Assembly: GCA_916610825.1 (NCBI GenBank)
Contig: OU744453.1
Location: forward strand, 10,621,826 to 10,685,825
From: Haliclystus octoradiatus
Lineage: Eukaryota; Cnidaria; Staurozoa; Stauromedusae; Haliclystidae
Direction of reading: 5' to 3'
Length of the DNA: 64,000 nt
The notes beneath the pieces are model-generated. The model did not search any database. It was not told the origin of the DNA and saw only the letters and a program-made list of their open reading frames with translations. The first letter of the stretch is position 1, and each line of letters opens with the position of its first letter. Of the stretch, positions 47,655 to 59,034 are shown piece after piece. Position numbers and translations under genes: made by a program.

Positions 47655-48625
47655 AACTCACAACTACACTGAGTCTTTACAGGGTGACCTCGATATCACA
47701 AAGGAATGGTGGTGAAGATTCGAGGTTGTAGCAGATCTAAGGTTGTACAGCGAAGAAGACAAAGTATTGAATGTGGCATTGCTTCTACGAGGATCAGCGT
47801 TTTTGGTTTACAATGAAATGCCAAGAGAAAAGAAAGAGTCTAGAAGATGTAAAAACCACACTACTTACGGCTTTTTTGCTTTCAAAATTTGCTGCATTTG
47901 ATCATCTTAAAAGCAGAGTTTATAATCAAGGAGAGAATGTCGACAGTTATTTTGCTGATGTAAAAAGATTGTGCCTGGCTGGTGTAACTTACCCTGGGGT
48001 TTTTTTTGTAACTGGCATGCCTGATGCAGTTGGACTCCAGTTAAGAAGTATGGTCAAGGCAACCGATTCAGAAATTGTTACTAAAGCAAGGGTATTATTG
48101 GAAGCTGGAGTATCCACAGAGGAAATTTGTGTTTCGCAATCGTCCAAATACGATGTCAAAAACGATCCCATAATTTGTTATTGTTGCAACAAAGCGGGAC
48201 ATATTGCGCGAAATTGTACAAGCCGCCCGAAGGCAAATAACACGAACAATGAAAAAGACAAACACATGTTATCATGTGTATGGTGTTGTGCCTCTGGCCA
48301 TGTTGCAAGCACGTATGTAAAGTTTCCTGAAAGTTGGATGAATGGATAGAATTGGGCTACTTAATTGGATATGATGAAACAAAACAAGGGAAATCTAAGG
48401 GATTATTGCCTATGTTTAGCGTGGTGCATGAGAGTAAACAAAAAGTACGCCCAATATTCGATTTTATAGAGTTAAACTAGTATGTTGACGTTTATTCAGG
48501 AAAAAGTGACGCGTGTTCAGACACGTTGAGATCATGGTGGAAAATAGGTATGGATATTGCAGTAATTGATTTGAAAGACGCTTATTTACAACTGCAAATA
48601 GATACTAAGTTATGGCCCGTTATTT
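47655..48625 (+). pseudogene. LTR retrotransposon gag and start of reverse transcriptase (broken)
   Basis: From about 47680 the translation reads EWW, stop, RFEVVADLRLYSEEDKV, then after a frameshift near 47820 SKFAAFDHLKSRVYNQGENV, DSYFADVKRLCLAG and KARVLLEAGVS. This is a gag of the same family as the element at 61223. A zinc knuckle CYCCNKAGHIARNC (Cx2Cx4Hx4C) follows, with a second, degenerate one. From about 48430 pieces KVRPIFDF-ELN-YVDV and VIDLKDAYLQLQIDTKLW match the first motifs of the reverse transcriptase. No protease is seen and the copy stops near 48625. Stops and frameshifts show it is dead. Confidence 0.8.
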
Positions 48626-49073
48626 AATCATTCATCTTTTTCGATCTTAGTTCAGGTAGAAAGGCAGCATCATAACAACCAAAACCAAGATGATCAGCAA
48701 CCACACTTGCCAAGTCCAGTTGATAATACAGTATTGATTTCTCAATCTGCCATCTATCAACACACAGTTTCATAGTGCGCAATAGCATCTACATGGTGTG
48801 GGTACACGGTGTGGGTTTGAAGTTCCTTTCGAGAACTATATTAGATACAACAAAGCTTTATTTGAAAGGGAAGAAAGCTCAAGGAAAAGATATCTAAAAT
48901 CGATGAAATGGTAAGAACATACTTACACACTGTCCGAGGCTATGACCTCAGTACAACCAACATCTCAACAATTTTTGACAGCTCTCTTGAGTGAGATTCT
49001 CAGACCATTTGTCACCATTTGACCATTTACATTGTAAAATGATGTTATGTATCCTGAACCAAACAATCCTGTG
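48626..49073. other. Unassigned sequence
   Basis: No recognised domain or repeat. It lies between a truncated LTR element and a SINE. Confidence 0.3.
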
Positions 49074-49289
49074 CAGTCTTGGTGTAATGGCTAGGGCGTT
49101 GGACCACGGCCAGCAGGGTCTCGGGTTCAATCCCTGGCAGAAGCGCTATAGGTTGGCGTCAGGAAGGGCATCCGGCTATTAAACGCACACAAGCTTCAAC
49201 ATACTAACAAATTAACCAATCACCCCGGTGAAAAAAAGCTGCAGGCTTACCCGGTTTGTGGATAAATGATAATTCCAAAAAAAAAAATG
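49074..49289 (+). repeat. Meta-type tRNA-derived SINE
   Basis: The head AGTCTTGGTGTAATGGCTAG and GTCTCGGGTTCAATCCCTGG give A- and B-box-like segments. The body holds GGTTGGCGTCAGGAAGGGCA followed by TCCGGC, a segment known from SINEs and RTE-like tails of many marine animals. It ends in an A-rich tail at 49278-49288. It is unrelated to the SINE family at 30887 and 40152. Confidence 0.8.
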
Positions 49290-49369
49290 ATGCAAACCAA
49301 TTTGTAATTTTCAACTATCAATCATATTTATTACTAATTAATTCGTATCAGTAAGTTTCTACTTTAGAT

Positions 49370-49577
49370 TGTAGCGCATTATCATTTCACTTTAGCATGT
49401 AGCTCATTAGCATTTGACTTCACCTGTAGCCAATTAGCATTTCAATTTATCCTGTAGCTCATTAGCATTTCAATTTATCCTGTAGCTCATTAGCATTTCA
49501 CTTTAGCCTGTAGCTAATTAGCATTTCACTTTAGCCCGTAGCCTATTAGTATTTCACTTTAGCCTGTAGCCCATTCC
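49370..49577. repeat. 28-bp minisatellite, about 7.4 copies
   Basis: Consecutive units of the type TGTAGCTCATTAGCATTTCA plus CTTTAGCC differ by one to four bases. The array begins at TGTAGCGC (49370) and fades at TGTAGCCCATT. Confidence 0.9.
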
Positions 49578-49925
49578 ATACAATTATTTATTTTAAGATA
49601 ACTTTAACCAAGATCTAATAGCTGATGCAAATAAAATATTACACCATCATCCTAAGTTACATTGAATCTCTTGGATATGAAATTCTATTTGAGGATGTAT
49701 TCAATTTTAGTTGGTGTCTCATTTGTATTTATCAGGTTTCTATATACATTTGAGTATGGCGGGACAGCAGCGCAGAGGATACCGTCGTCATTGGATGCAG
49801 GTCAGACGTCTCTTAAACAGAAGCAACCTGTAGGATTTAGTTATGATATTGTTTATGGTAACACGCCTTCCTGGTCTCAGTTGTATATCTGTGTGAAGTG
49901 TTGTAGTGACGATGTTTTGAATATG
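49578..49925. other. Unassigned open stretch
   Basis: An 88-codon open frame (49662-49928) starts with a hydrophobic segment but matches no family I know. It lies among repeats and is probably not a gene. Confidence 0.3.
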
Positions 49926-50166
49926 TGATGTCATGTAGTATTTTAGGTATTGTGCATGTTGTTCACGTGATTGTATTGTTTGAGTGCATGTGATGCCATG
50001 TGATAATTAGTAATGTGTTGTGATTGGTGCTTCGTATTGTCATGTGATTAGGAACTGTTATATGTGTTTTGAATGCTTGTTGTTTCGCCCTCTTGCTTGT
50101 TGATCGTCGTCAAATAAAGACGTGTTTATATTTTGAAGTTACTTGCGTGTTTTTCTGTCTCCTCCA
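49926..50166 (+). repeat. Possible solo LTR
   Basis: Begins TGTGATGTCATG, ends CTCCTCCA, carries AATAAA at about 50114, and is followed by TGCCGAACCCGTAAG, which resembles a primer-binding site next to a 5' LTR. No second copy is in the window, so the boundaries are tentative. Confidence 0.4.
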
Positions 50167-50189
50167 TGCCGAACCCGTAAGAATCTTAC

Positions 50190-51780
50190 ACAACCCTCTG
50201 ACTAGAAATCCTCTGTCAAATACCCAGTTCAGTCCACAAGAGTATCCACAAAGTTTACTTTCAAATCAGATTGCCAATGTCGGGGAGACTTCTCATGCAA
50301 ATGTTGACCCTACTGCATCTCAAGATGAAATGATATCTGATATGGATCATAGTGACCCGTCATGTGACTGGGATGATGTAACACCATTTTATAATGGGGG
50401 TTATAATGGGAACAGATTTACACCCAGTGATGAGACAGCAGTAGACATCAGGCAATTTGATTTATCGATGACAACGAAGGCAGGGTTGAATCAAATGGAA
50501 GTTTCCAAGAGTGTACAGTTGTGAACATGAAAGTTCCGCTGGCAAAGTGGTGTGGAACTTCCAATGTTAGCCAAAACGGAGTTGATGCCTCACTGAAAAT
50601 CTTAAATGGTGATCTCTATCAATTGCCTGACATGCCCCCAACTGCAAGAACCCTTTTGAAGACACCAAGAGACGTCAAAATACGGGTGGTGTCAAATATT
50701 GGATATTTTAATTTTGGGCATGAGCGTCAAGTTCATTTAATGCTTTCTAAGTTTGAGAGTGAGTCTCTCTCATCCATTGAATCACTTGAACTGGCATTTA
50801 ACATTGATGGTTTGCCGCTCTTCAGAAGTTTAAAGTTATATTTCTGGCCAATATTATGTTGTATTCCAAATTTTGAACCAAAAACAGTTTTTCTGTGGTA
50901 ATCAAGAGACAGCAAGCCTACTGATTGGACGTCTTTGAATGAAATCAAACATGAAAAGCAGCTCTTGATCAAAGATGGTATGCGATATGATGGAAAGATG
51001 TTAAATGCTGTACTTAAATCTATAATTTATGATGCTCTTGCCTTTGCAATGCTTAAACGCATGAAACAATTTGGTGGCTATTATGGTTGTGATAAATGTG
51101 AAGTGGAAAGACAATATGTCAAAAACAAAGTTATATATGATAAATATGCTTCAAACCGCAGTGATCGATCATTTCGTTCTCAGGACAATAAAGAACACCA
51201 TAATGAGAAGTCACATTTTCTAAAAATTAAAGAGATTGATATGAGTAAGTCATCTGTTAATAGTGAAGCACTTAAACTATGCTCACAAGCTTTTACGCAG
51301 ATTTGTGGAAAAGCGAAAATGCTTGTACGGTAAAGAATTTTTGGTATACAACATCCATACTCCAGGGCACCTTGCATCTGAAACAGCTACTCATGGTTGT
51401 TTGGATAACTATGCTGCTTAGCTTTTGAAAGCTTCCTTGGGAAATTAGAAGAAAAGAAACAGAACGCCAGGCAGAAACGTAGTTATTCAAGCAGTTCATA
51501 GGTAAATCGAAGAAAATCAAATTTCCTCTGTTTTTCTGCCAAAAAGTGTTTATTGTCTGTGTCAAAAAATCAAATAATATATATAGCCTGTTGAATGGTA
51601 AAGTTTGTGAGGTTCTTGAAATTGTTAATGTTGAAAACTCATATTCTGATTCAAAATGCTGTCTTTGCAGAGTTTTTCATAACACACATGCTTCATTTGA
51701 TAAACCCTGTGATTCGAGGGTGCTAGGATATTGTAAAGCAAAATCAGATAGTGGAAACATTTACAAAGTAGATGTAATAT
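50190..51780 (+). pseudogene. Decayed Tnp2/CACTA-like transposase
   Basis: Several overlapping frames together resemble a transposase-like protein widespread in invertebrates. There is an acidic N-terminus to about 50520, then VPLAKWCGTSNVSQNGVDAS, PPTARTLLKTPRDV, GYFNFGHERQV, SLELAFNIDGLPLFRSLKL and FWPILC. A second block has KSIIYDALAFAML and GGYYGCDKCEVE (zinc-type CDKC), then HHNEKSHFLKI. A third (from about 51330) gives YNIHTPGHLASE and fragments of an N-FLGK-like C-terminus. The IDG segment and the C-x2-C patch fit Tnp2-type (CACTA-like) transposases. Frameshifts and stops near 50523, 50900, 51331 and later make it inactive. Class assignment is by recall of the family and is moderate. 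Confidence 0.65.
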
Positions 51781-52109
51781 AATTTCGCAAAAAATGCATC
51801 ACATATGAGAAGTCTCGGTGGAAGTACTTCCTACCCTTGCTTCACAGTTTAATCTGAGTATATCAAAAATGAGTTGTACTTGCTTTGTAGTTATCATTTA
51901 TACACTTATTATATACCAAATATCATATTAATTTTGCAGCATTATTCAATGCATTTTATATATAGAATAAAGTATGTGGCATATTGTTTTGTTTTGTATT
52001 GGTAGGCCTGATGTATTTCTACTTTTCTAAATTTGTTTACTTTTCTAAATTTGTTTTCTATATCAGCACAATATCGCCATATTTAAAAAGTAGGCTTCAA
52101 TTATAAAAT

Positions 52110-52544
52110 ATGTGTGCATGGTGTGGTTATATCTAGCCATATTGCATTTTAAAGAAGACCGGGCAATGGCAGTTGTTCAATTGTCATGGGTTGACGAGAC
52201 CCAAAAAGGTAAAGAAGTAATATCAGTAGTTTTCACAGACTCTTGCCACACTTTCAAAATTTGCATTCTGACACAAGCGTCACATACGTTGCTTCGACTT
52301 TGTCTATTTAAGACCCCACTCTTTATCGTTATTACAAAGGGGAAATTATGAAAAAAAAATGTGTATAAAATATTCCAATTATAATAGGCTACAAACGAAC
52401 TTTCATTCACATTTTGTATTTCTAGATAACTGGGTACTGGCCTTTGAGAAACCAAATTTCAAGGGCCAAGAAGAAATACGCACCAGATGTAGAAACGTGG
52501 AAAAGTTATGAGGTTGACATAATTCATTATAGACATGGTAAGTT
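52110..52544 (+). pseudogene. DUF4806-type companion protein fragment
   Basis: Two pieces of a protein type often found with CACTA-like elements. HFKEDRAMAVVQLSWVDE lies near 52145-52200. After an acceptor-like TTTCTAG, 52434-52544 reads ITGYWPLRNQISRAKKKYAP, DVETWKSYEVDII and stops at a GTAAGT donor. The order 'VV-SW ... YWP ... A-KK--P---W--YEV' fits that family. No C-terminal domain follows, so it is a remnant. The link to the transposase at 50190-51780 rests on proximity and family knowledge. Confidence 0.5.
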
Positions 52545-52859
52545 CAAATTATACTTATTAAAGTACACATGCCATTGACAAATATTGACGATATCTGTAC
52601 TAACAATTTCTCTGGAGGGAACATCTGTTGCATTGTTATACGAAAATGCCAAAGCTCTGTGCCCATCGGGATCACGTCTGCTGCATCTGTACGGTCTACC
52701 TAAAACTCATTAAGAGAAACTAAAAATGAAACCAAGTAGCAGCAGTCCTACACTATCAGCATCAAATACAAATGAAAAAACACAAATAAAAACATTGATT
52801 GTGCTTCTTCTGTGAAGGTGTCACTTCCTACACTAACCATTGAATCAGAAGAACCCATT

Positions 52860-54265
52860 GGCAATAGAATTATGGACAATGAAAATCTGTTGCAATTTTA
52901 TGTAAATTACGCTGTAAAAATGGCACAAGCAGATAAAGATTTTGGTGGAAATTTGCAAGGCCAAGCATCGACATCAGTTTTCTCATGTTAATGTAAGGAT
53001 AGCCATAAATTAGAATCATCATTATCAGCTGACAAGTTCCATCACCAGGTAAATGACAGGCTTCAAAATGGTGCAATTGATGTTGCACTAAATCACAAAA
53101 GGACCCAGCAATTGTGATCAGTGTTGAATTTGCATCCCCTCTTATCTGCACCAGTCTGGAATAAAAAAACAAAACTTGAAAGGATTAGAGAGGCAACATA
53201 TTCTGAAGCTGAAAAAGGTATGAAGAAAGCAGCAAAAGAAGTTGAAAAAATCAAGCCAAAATGGTCACATTTTCATGTGATGGTACATTTCAGAGAAGAG
53301 GCTTCTCAAGAAAAATGGGATAATAACTGTGGCAAACAGTAAATGATTTGGTGTCAAAAGTGATTGATGTGGATATCCTGACATCGTATTGTAATGTTTG
53401 CAGCATAGACTCGCCAAACGTTAGCGAGAGACTGCCAAACGATTGTGATTGTATAAAAACCACAATGGTTCTGCTGGTGCCATGGAAAATATGCAACGTT
53501 CTGAATCCAATTAAGGTCTTCAATATACAGGTCAGCTTGGGACGGGGACTCCAAAGGCTTCAGTACAGTTGATGAGGCTGACCTCCTGATGTACTCCAGT
53601 AGCATCATAACAAAATTAGAATGTGTTGGACACATTCAAAAGTGCATGGGGTGAAGGTTGATGACATTGGTTACAGCTTGTAAAAAAATTACAAATTACT
53701 GCGTGGGAAGAAAGGCAAAGGTATAGATGGAAAATGAAAGCTCACTCAAAAAGAAATTTTGAGGATTCAGGGACATTATGGTGGGGCAATTAGGAAATAT
53801 GATTATATGAAGGAGATGAAGCTGGCATGAGAAAGGCTATTTATGGGTAATATTCCATCACAAGGCTGGTAACCATAAAAAATGTGTGGATTGGTGCCCA
53901 GTCAAAAAAGGGAAAAAGAAAGAAGTACCTTCCTTCCAAAGTATGTAATAAAGGAAACAAAGCCTGTATTTGAAGCTCTGTCCTTGACTTGACTACTTTC
54001 AAAATTTATCCATGGTGGGACACAAAATGTGAATGAATCGTTCCACAATTATATCTGGACACATTGCTATAAAGAGATATTTGTTGGAAAAATTTGGCTT
54101 GACATTGCCGTTTACACTGCCGTAATTCAATATAATGTCAGCCAAACAGGAAATTTGAAAAAGATTGGGTATTATAAACTGCCATTACACCTCTGCTCTC
54201 TATTCTATGATATGCATGACAAATTGGGAATAAAGAAAAACGAAAGTGAAGAAAACGGCAGCTAG
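52860..54265 (+). pseudogene. Decayed Mutator-like transposase
   Basis: Scattered frames on one strand recall an invertebrate Mutator-like transposase. They include KTKLERIREATYSEAEKGMK, KVIDVDILTSYCNVC (the strand after the first catalytic Asp in this family), NHNGSAGAMEICN-like pieces near 53460, then VNESFHNYIWTHCYKEIFVG, KIWLDIAVYTAVIQYN and LGIKKNE. The last block (54029-54265), with NESFHNYIW and the following FVG-K-LDIAVY, is diagnostic. Many stops and frameshifts occur, and the DGTW region is not intact, so it is inactive. No terminal inverted repeats were firmly found. Confidence 0.65.
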
Positions 54266-55438
54266 AAACATCTGCATCAAGGGACAATAGTTACGCTCCA
54301 GGATTATGTGGCGACAAGGACCAACTTACAATAAAAATGATTGTATTACAAATCTAGAGATAAACCTTTTCAAATAACACCGTCAAGCATAACATTTTTC
54401 TTTAAAAAATATATGCTGAGCAAATTTTCATTTCAAACTTCAAAGTTTTTACGATCTCTACTTTACTTTACTAACCGTTTTATTTTGCTTGAAACGATTT
54501 CAATCCGATTTCTATCAATTTTGACCGAGTTTAATGTTTTTCTCTCTTTCTTTACGATTCTGTTCTCCAATAGACGACTAATGCGCCAAATTACGCGCAT
54601 GTGTGTTATTGTAAATTGAAGCACCGTTGCATGATGGGGCATAATTGCCTTGCGTTTTCAGTTTTCAAAAAAGCAGCTAGCAAGTTAATAGTTTGTTATT
54701 GGATATGTTTCTCTCGTCTAATTTGATATCGAAATGCAAACTTTGGAAACCGTAAAAATACTTCTTGACATGAATTGTGTTTATTTTGTCAAGTCTTACT
54801 GTACTTGCAAAGCTGAAATAAGTGGGAAATGTAAGCATGTCGCTGCAACTTTGACGAAGGAATGTATCTTTTGTATAACATAAAATGACAATTTTAAATT
54901 CTTGTGATAATGTTATTCTTGTTATCGCCAGGAACACAGCAAGTTGTACTAGTCATGTTAAAAATCAACTGCTAAAAATGTTCATAAGACATTAATAATC
55001 AACAATTTAACACAAGATAATGTTCACTCGTTGACTTCTTGCGTTTTGTTTCTACGGAGGCAATCAACCGATCCCATCATGCGCTACTTCAATATCTCTT
55101 GGATCCGTCCCTGATCACAGCTAACAAAATGAAATTGAGACTTTGCAATAACTCAAGCTGGGGAGCCCATCTTATTACTACATTTCTGGCAACATGTTTG
55201 TAAATTTAATCAGACCTTTGAAAAAAAGTTGTATGTCACTTAAAGGTTTCTGAATAAATGATAATGATGATGATGATGATGAATAGATGTACTAATGAAA
55301 GCTAGGGGATAAGGCTCTTAGAATAAGATGCCTACAGCCCAGAATGTAAAAGCGATCCTGGGTCCTGAATGTCAAAATAGGCCCCAGAAGCAGTTATACC
55401 TTACGAAGCGTAACTCTTCCGGTTCCGCCGTAAGGCGT
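54266..55438. other. Spacer with inverted GCATGATGGG pair
   Basis: Mostly featureless AT-rich sequence. GCATGATGGG at 54629-54638 is inverted at 55073-55082 (CCCATCATGC), each next to ATTGCC/GGCAAT and CTTGCGTTTT. This could mark a MITE or the ends of the adjacent decayed transposon. A short ATG/GAT microsatellite lies near 55258-55285. Confidence 0.35.
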
Positions 55439-56451
55439 AACAAAATTTCTTATTGATTCTGGTTCCGCCGTTTCATTAATTCCTACATCATTTTACAAAA
55501 AGTACCGCATTCCAATTTCATCTAGTTCTATACGCCTTTCCACTGCCTCAGGAAAGCCGATTGAAGTCACCGGTGAATTTACGTCAACCGTTCATTTAAC
55601 ATGCTTGTCGCAAAATTTTACGCATTCATTTATAATTGCCAATGTAACCCAACCAATACTAGGAATTGATTTTTTAACACACCATTCACTTTTAATTGAT
55701 TTTTCAACTCGATATTTAACTGACCAGAAGACGTGTAAAACTGCTCCTCTTCCTGTTAGTACAATTGCTATTGATTCCGCGAAATTACTTTTTCCGTCCT
55801 CATTATCAAAAAATGTTTGTGATATTATATCTCAGTACACAATTTCATTTACAAAACTCCTCCGCATTCCTTTACTCATCGCATAGAGACTACCGGTGAG
55901 TTTATTGTCAACCGCGTCGCCTACACCCTCACAAAATGGCCGTAGCACGCACTGAATTTCACAAATTATTAAATGCAGGAACTATTAGGCCTTCAAACTC
56001 ACCGTGGGCAAGCCCACTGCATCTTGTACCTAAACCTGAACTTGGAACATTTCGACCCGTTGGTGATTATCAGGCAGTTAATCACAAAACAAAACCTGAT
56101 CGTTATCCTTTGCCAGACATACAATATTTTCAAAATGAATTGTATGAATCTAACATATTCTCTCGTCTCGATTTAGCAAAGGCATATCATCGAATACCTA
56201 TCCATCCTGACGATGTCGATAAAACAGCCATCACGACACCTTTTGGATCATTTGCCTATGTTTGTATGTCATTTGGTCTTCGAAATTCTGCAGCGGCTAG
56301 TGCTAGATTTATCAACGAAGTTTTACGCGGCATCAAATGTTTTTCCTATATCGATGATATTTTAATTTTTGGAAATACTCAAGACGAACACGATAATCGC
56401 CTCAAACAAATGTTACAACATTTATCAGATTATGGCTTGAGATTAAATCTA
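55439..56451 (+). pseudogene. Ty3/gypsy protease and reverse transcriptase, first part
   Basis: An aspartic protease begins FLIDSGSAVSLIPT (active-site DSG at about 55450) and continues with ILGIDFL near 55663. After a frame break near 55886, reverse transcriptase motifs follow in order: SPWASPLHLVPK, FRPVGDYQAVN, PLPDIQYF, FSRLDLAKAYHRIPI, KTAITTPFGSFAYVCMSFGL and the catalytic YIDDILIF. The frame 55936-56451 is intact up to LRLN, where a 1435-bp insertion begins. Gag is not seen upstream. The element is dead because of the frame break, the insertion and a truncated integrase. Confidence 0.9.
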
Positions 56452-57886
56452 TATACAAATAGAGATCCGTGCGTGCGTGCCTGTGTGTATGTATGTGTTC
56501 TTTTCACGCATTTATTAATCTATGAAATGTGACAAACTATAGCTTAAAATGATCGTCGTTATCCAAACAGCGAGCTGCGCTAATAATTTATCCTAGATTT
56601 TTATTGTATGAAGAGATATTAACGATTATCTACAAAAAAGTAGGATATTTACAACGCCAGTGTCGTTCTTTTTGTCAAGTAGGTGTCCGTTTCTCTGTTC
56701 TTATGGTGTTCCGACGATCGTCGCCGCTGCTATTGTTTTAATGTAAACAGGTTTAGAATTACATGGATGTATTTATATAAAGGCCCTTGGAAATAATAAA
56801 ATGTTAATTAAAATGTTTAGAAATTGCACAGCTACAATGGACTTATTGTTCAGGGGTTTATTCTGCTGAATCCAAGTTTTTTATGAAGGTAATACAGTTC
56901 AAGTAGCGAGCTGCGCAAAAAGTGCTTAAGATTGTGTTTAGAAGAAATATCAATAATCAATGTCATCAATGCAAACTAGCCAGTTGCTTTGTCCTGCTTA
57001 TTCATGTATCACATGTTCATTCATGTTCAAGTGTGTCCAGCAATTGCGTGAGCATATTATATTAGCACGACAGGAGCAAGACGAGGTAAAACATGTAAAC
57101 AGGCACAAATGAGGATTTAGAATTGATACGTAATATAGCTCGAACAAAGTGTAAAACTGTAAATTAAACCCCGAGTGAAATACACACATTCATAAAACAG
57201 CCGGCACCATAATTGTTAAATATGATATTATCATCATTCAAGTTTCAAATGAAATAGTTTTCAGATTGCATTCAGGTTACAAATGTCACAAATCGTTGGT
57301 ACCGGTGCCGCCCAGTGGTCAATAGATGACCAACTAAATGTGATCTGATTGAATTAGTGAAAGAGAATAAAGGGCAATAGAATCTCTTTTAATATCCTCT
57401 TCAAATTCAGATTACTTAGAAGTAGCATTTAGGAATGCTTTGCTTCCTTATTACAACTTTAAAAGAACATTCGCGTTATTAAACTCAATTTACCGAACAC
57501 GAGATGAATTTGATGATGATGATTCCACAACGATGTTATTATAAATCAAACTACTTACAGGATTCGCCTATCATTATCCGACTTATCTCGGACCGCTATG
57601 AAATTATTTCTTGACGATAATAAAAAGAAGAAATTGCAAGTATATCAAAGACATTATGAACTTCAGTTTTAGCACTTCTGGTCAGCTATATGTAGCATGC
57701 TCCAGGGTTATCCATATATGTATCCAGTAAATATATAAATTGCCATCACCAAGTCTCACAGTTAAAGCCTCATATATCGATCAATAATCTTTGAATAATG
57801 AATAACTTGACGTTATAGGCCCCCATGCATGTAGTTAATATGCATGTAGCCTCTACAACACGCATTGCGTGTAACTGGTATTCTAG
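56452..57886. mobile_element. 1435-bp insertion within the Ty3 reverse transcriptase
   Basis: The segment is bounded by TCTA on both sides (56448-56451 and 57887-57890). Removing it and one TCTA restores the conserved LRLN-NKCEF reading. It starts TATACAAATAGAGATCCGTG and ends GTAACTGGTATTCTAG. No inverted ends or coding domain were recognised; a 63-codon minus-strand frame is unconvincing. Class unknown. Confidence 0.75.
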
Positions 57887-59034
57887 TCTAAACAAATGCG
57901 AATTTTCTCAACCGCATGTTGACTTTTTAGGATATCGGGTTTTTTCTGAAGGGATTTCCCCAAAACCCAAAAATAAATCTGACTTGCTAAATTTACCCAC
58001 TCCCAAAGAATATTCTGCCCTTCGTCGCGCTCTGGGCATGTTTAGTTTTACTGTAAATTCCTCCCTCATTACGCCGACATTATTCATCCTTTACAGCTAT
58101 TGTTAAATTCTACTCAACCTGTTTCCCGTAAAAATTCGAGCTCGAGTAATAATCCTTCCGCTTATATTTGGGACTCAACCCACCAATCTGCATTTGACCC
58201 TCTCAAACAAGCGGTAAACAACGCAGTTACATTAGCTCATCCAAATCCAACTGTATCGTCATGTTCAATTACCACTGATGCCTCAAATCATGCAATCAGC
58301 GCCTTTTTACATGAAAACAATGGTCAAACAGCTCCACTTTCATTTTATTCTCGCAAACTAAATTCTGCTGAAAAAAATTATTCTACCTTTGATCGAGAAT
58401 TGCTTGCTATTTATGCCGCTGTTCAACGCTTTCGTCCAATTATTGAAAACACTCATTTAACCATTTTTACCGACCACAAACCAATTTCGGCACCTTGGAC
58501 ATCAAAACGCAATCCATCTCGTTCTCCTCGTCAAGAGCGTCACAATAGTTTTCTTTCAGAATTTGTGACTGATATTATTCACGTTCCTGGAGAAAGCAAC
58601 ATTGTTGCTGATACTTTATCATGTGACCTTCCAGCTGATTCTCCTGATGAGGGTTAATAGTGTATAGATTTACTATGCATGTCTGACATAATCAAATTAC
58701 AACATTCCTATCATTTTAATAGCTGCGATCTCCTTCTAATTGATTTTGAGGATGGATCTGCTTGGTGTGAAATATCAGGTGTCGTACCACGCCCATTTAT
58801 CCCTGAGACTCTTCGTCGCAAAATGATCAATTTATTTCCCAACATTGGACATTACGGCAGAGGGGCCTCTTTTCGACTCATTACCGATCGTTTTTATTGG
58901 CCTATATCAGATACTTAAACACAACATTCAGCTACCTTAAATCGTCATAATACTAAAATAACTATACCACAAGTACGCACAAGATCAGGACGTTTAATAC
59001 GCCAGACTCATTATCCAGATACAATTTATTATTA
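57887..59034 (+). pseudogene. Ty3/gypsy reverse transcriptase end, RNase H and integrase remnants
   Basis: The reading continues NKCEFSQPHVDFLGY, then PTPKEYSALRRALGM (reverse transcriptase thumb). RNase H follows with SITTDASNHAISAFL, SFYSRKLNSAEKNYSTFDRE, LLAIYAAVQRF, FTDHKPI and HVPGESNIVADTLS. A zinc-binding integrase start has GHYGRGASFRLI and RFYWP. From 58919 the text jumps to VRTRSGRLIRQTHYPDTIYY and a stop, the usual end of such pol proteins. The integrase catalytic core is therefore missing, either deleted or never copied. Frame breaks occur near 58100 and 58660. Confidence 0.88.

Noticed and set aside
54341..54619. 92-codon open frame rich in Phe and Leu
   Set aside because: Low complexity, AT-driven composition, no domain and located among transposon debris.
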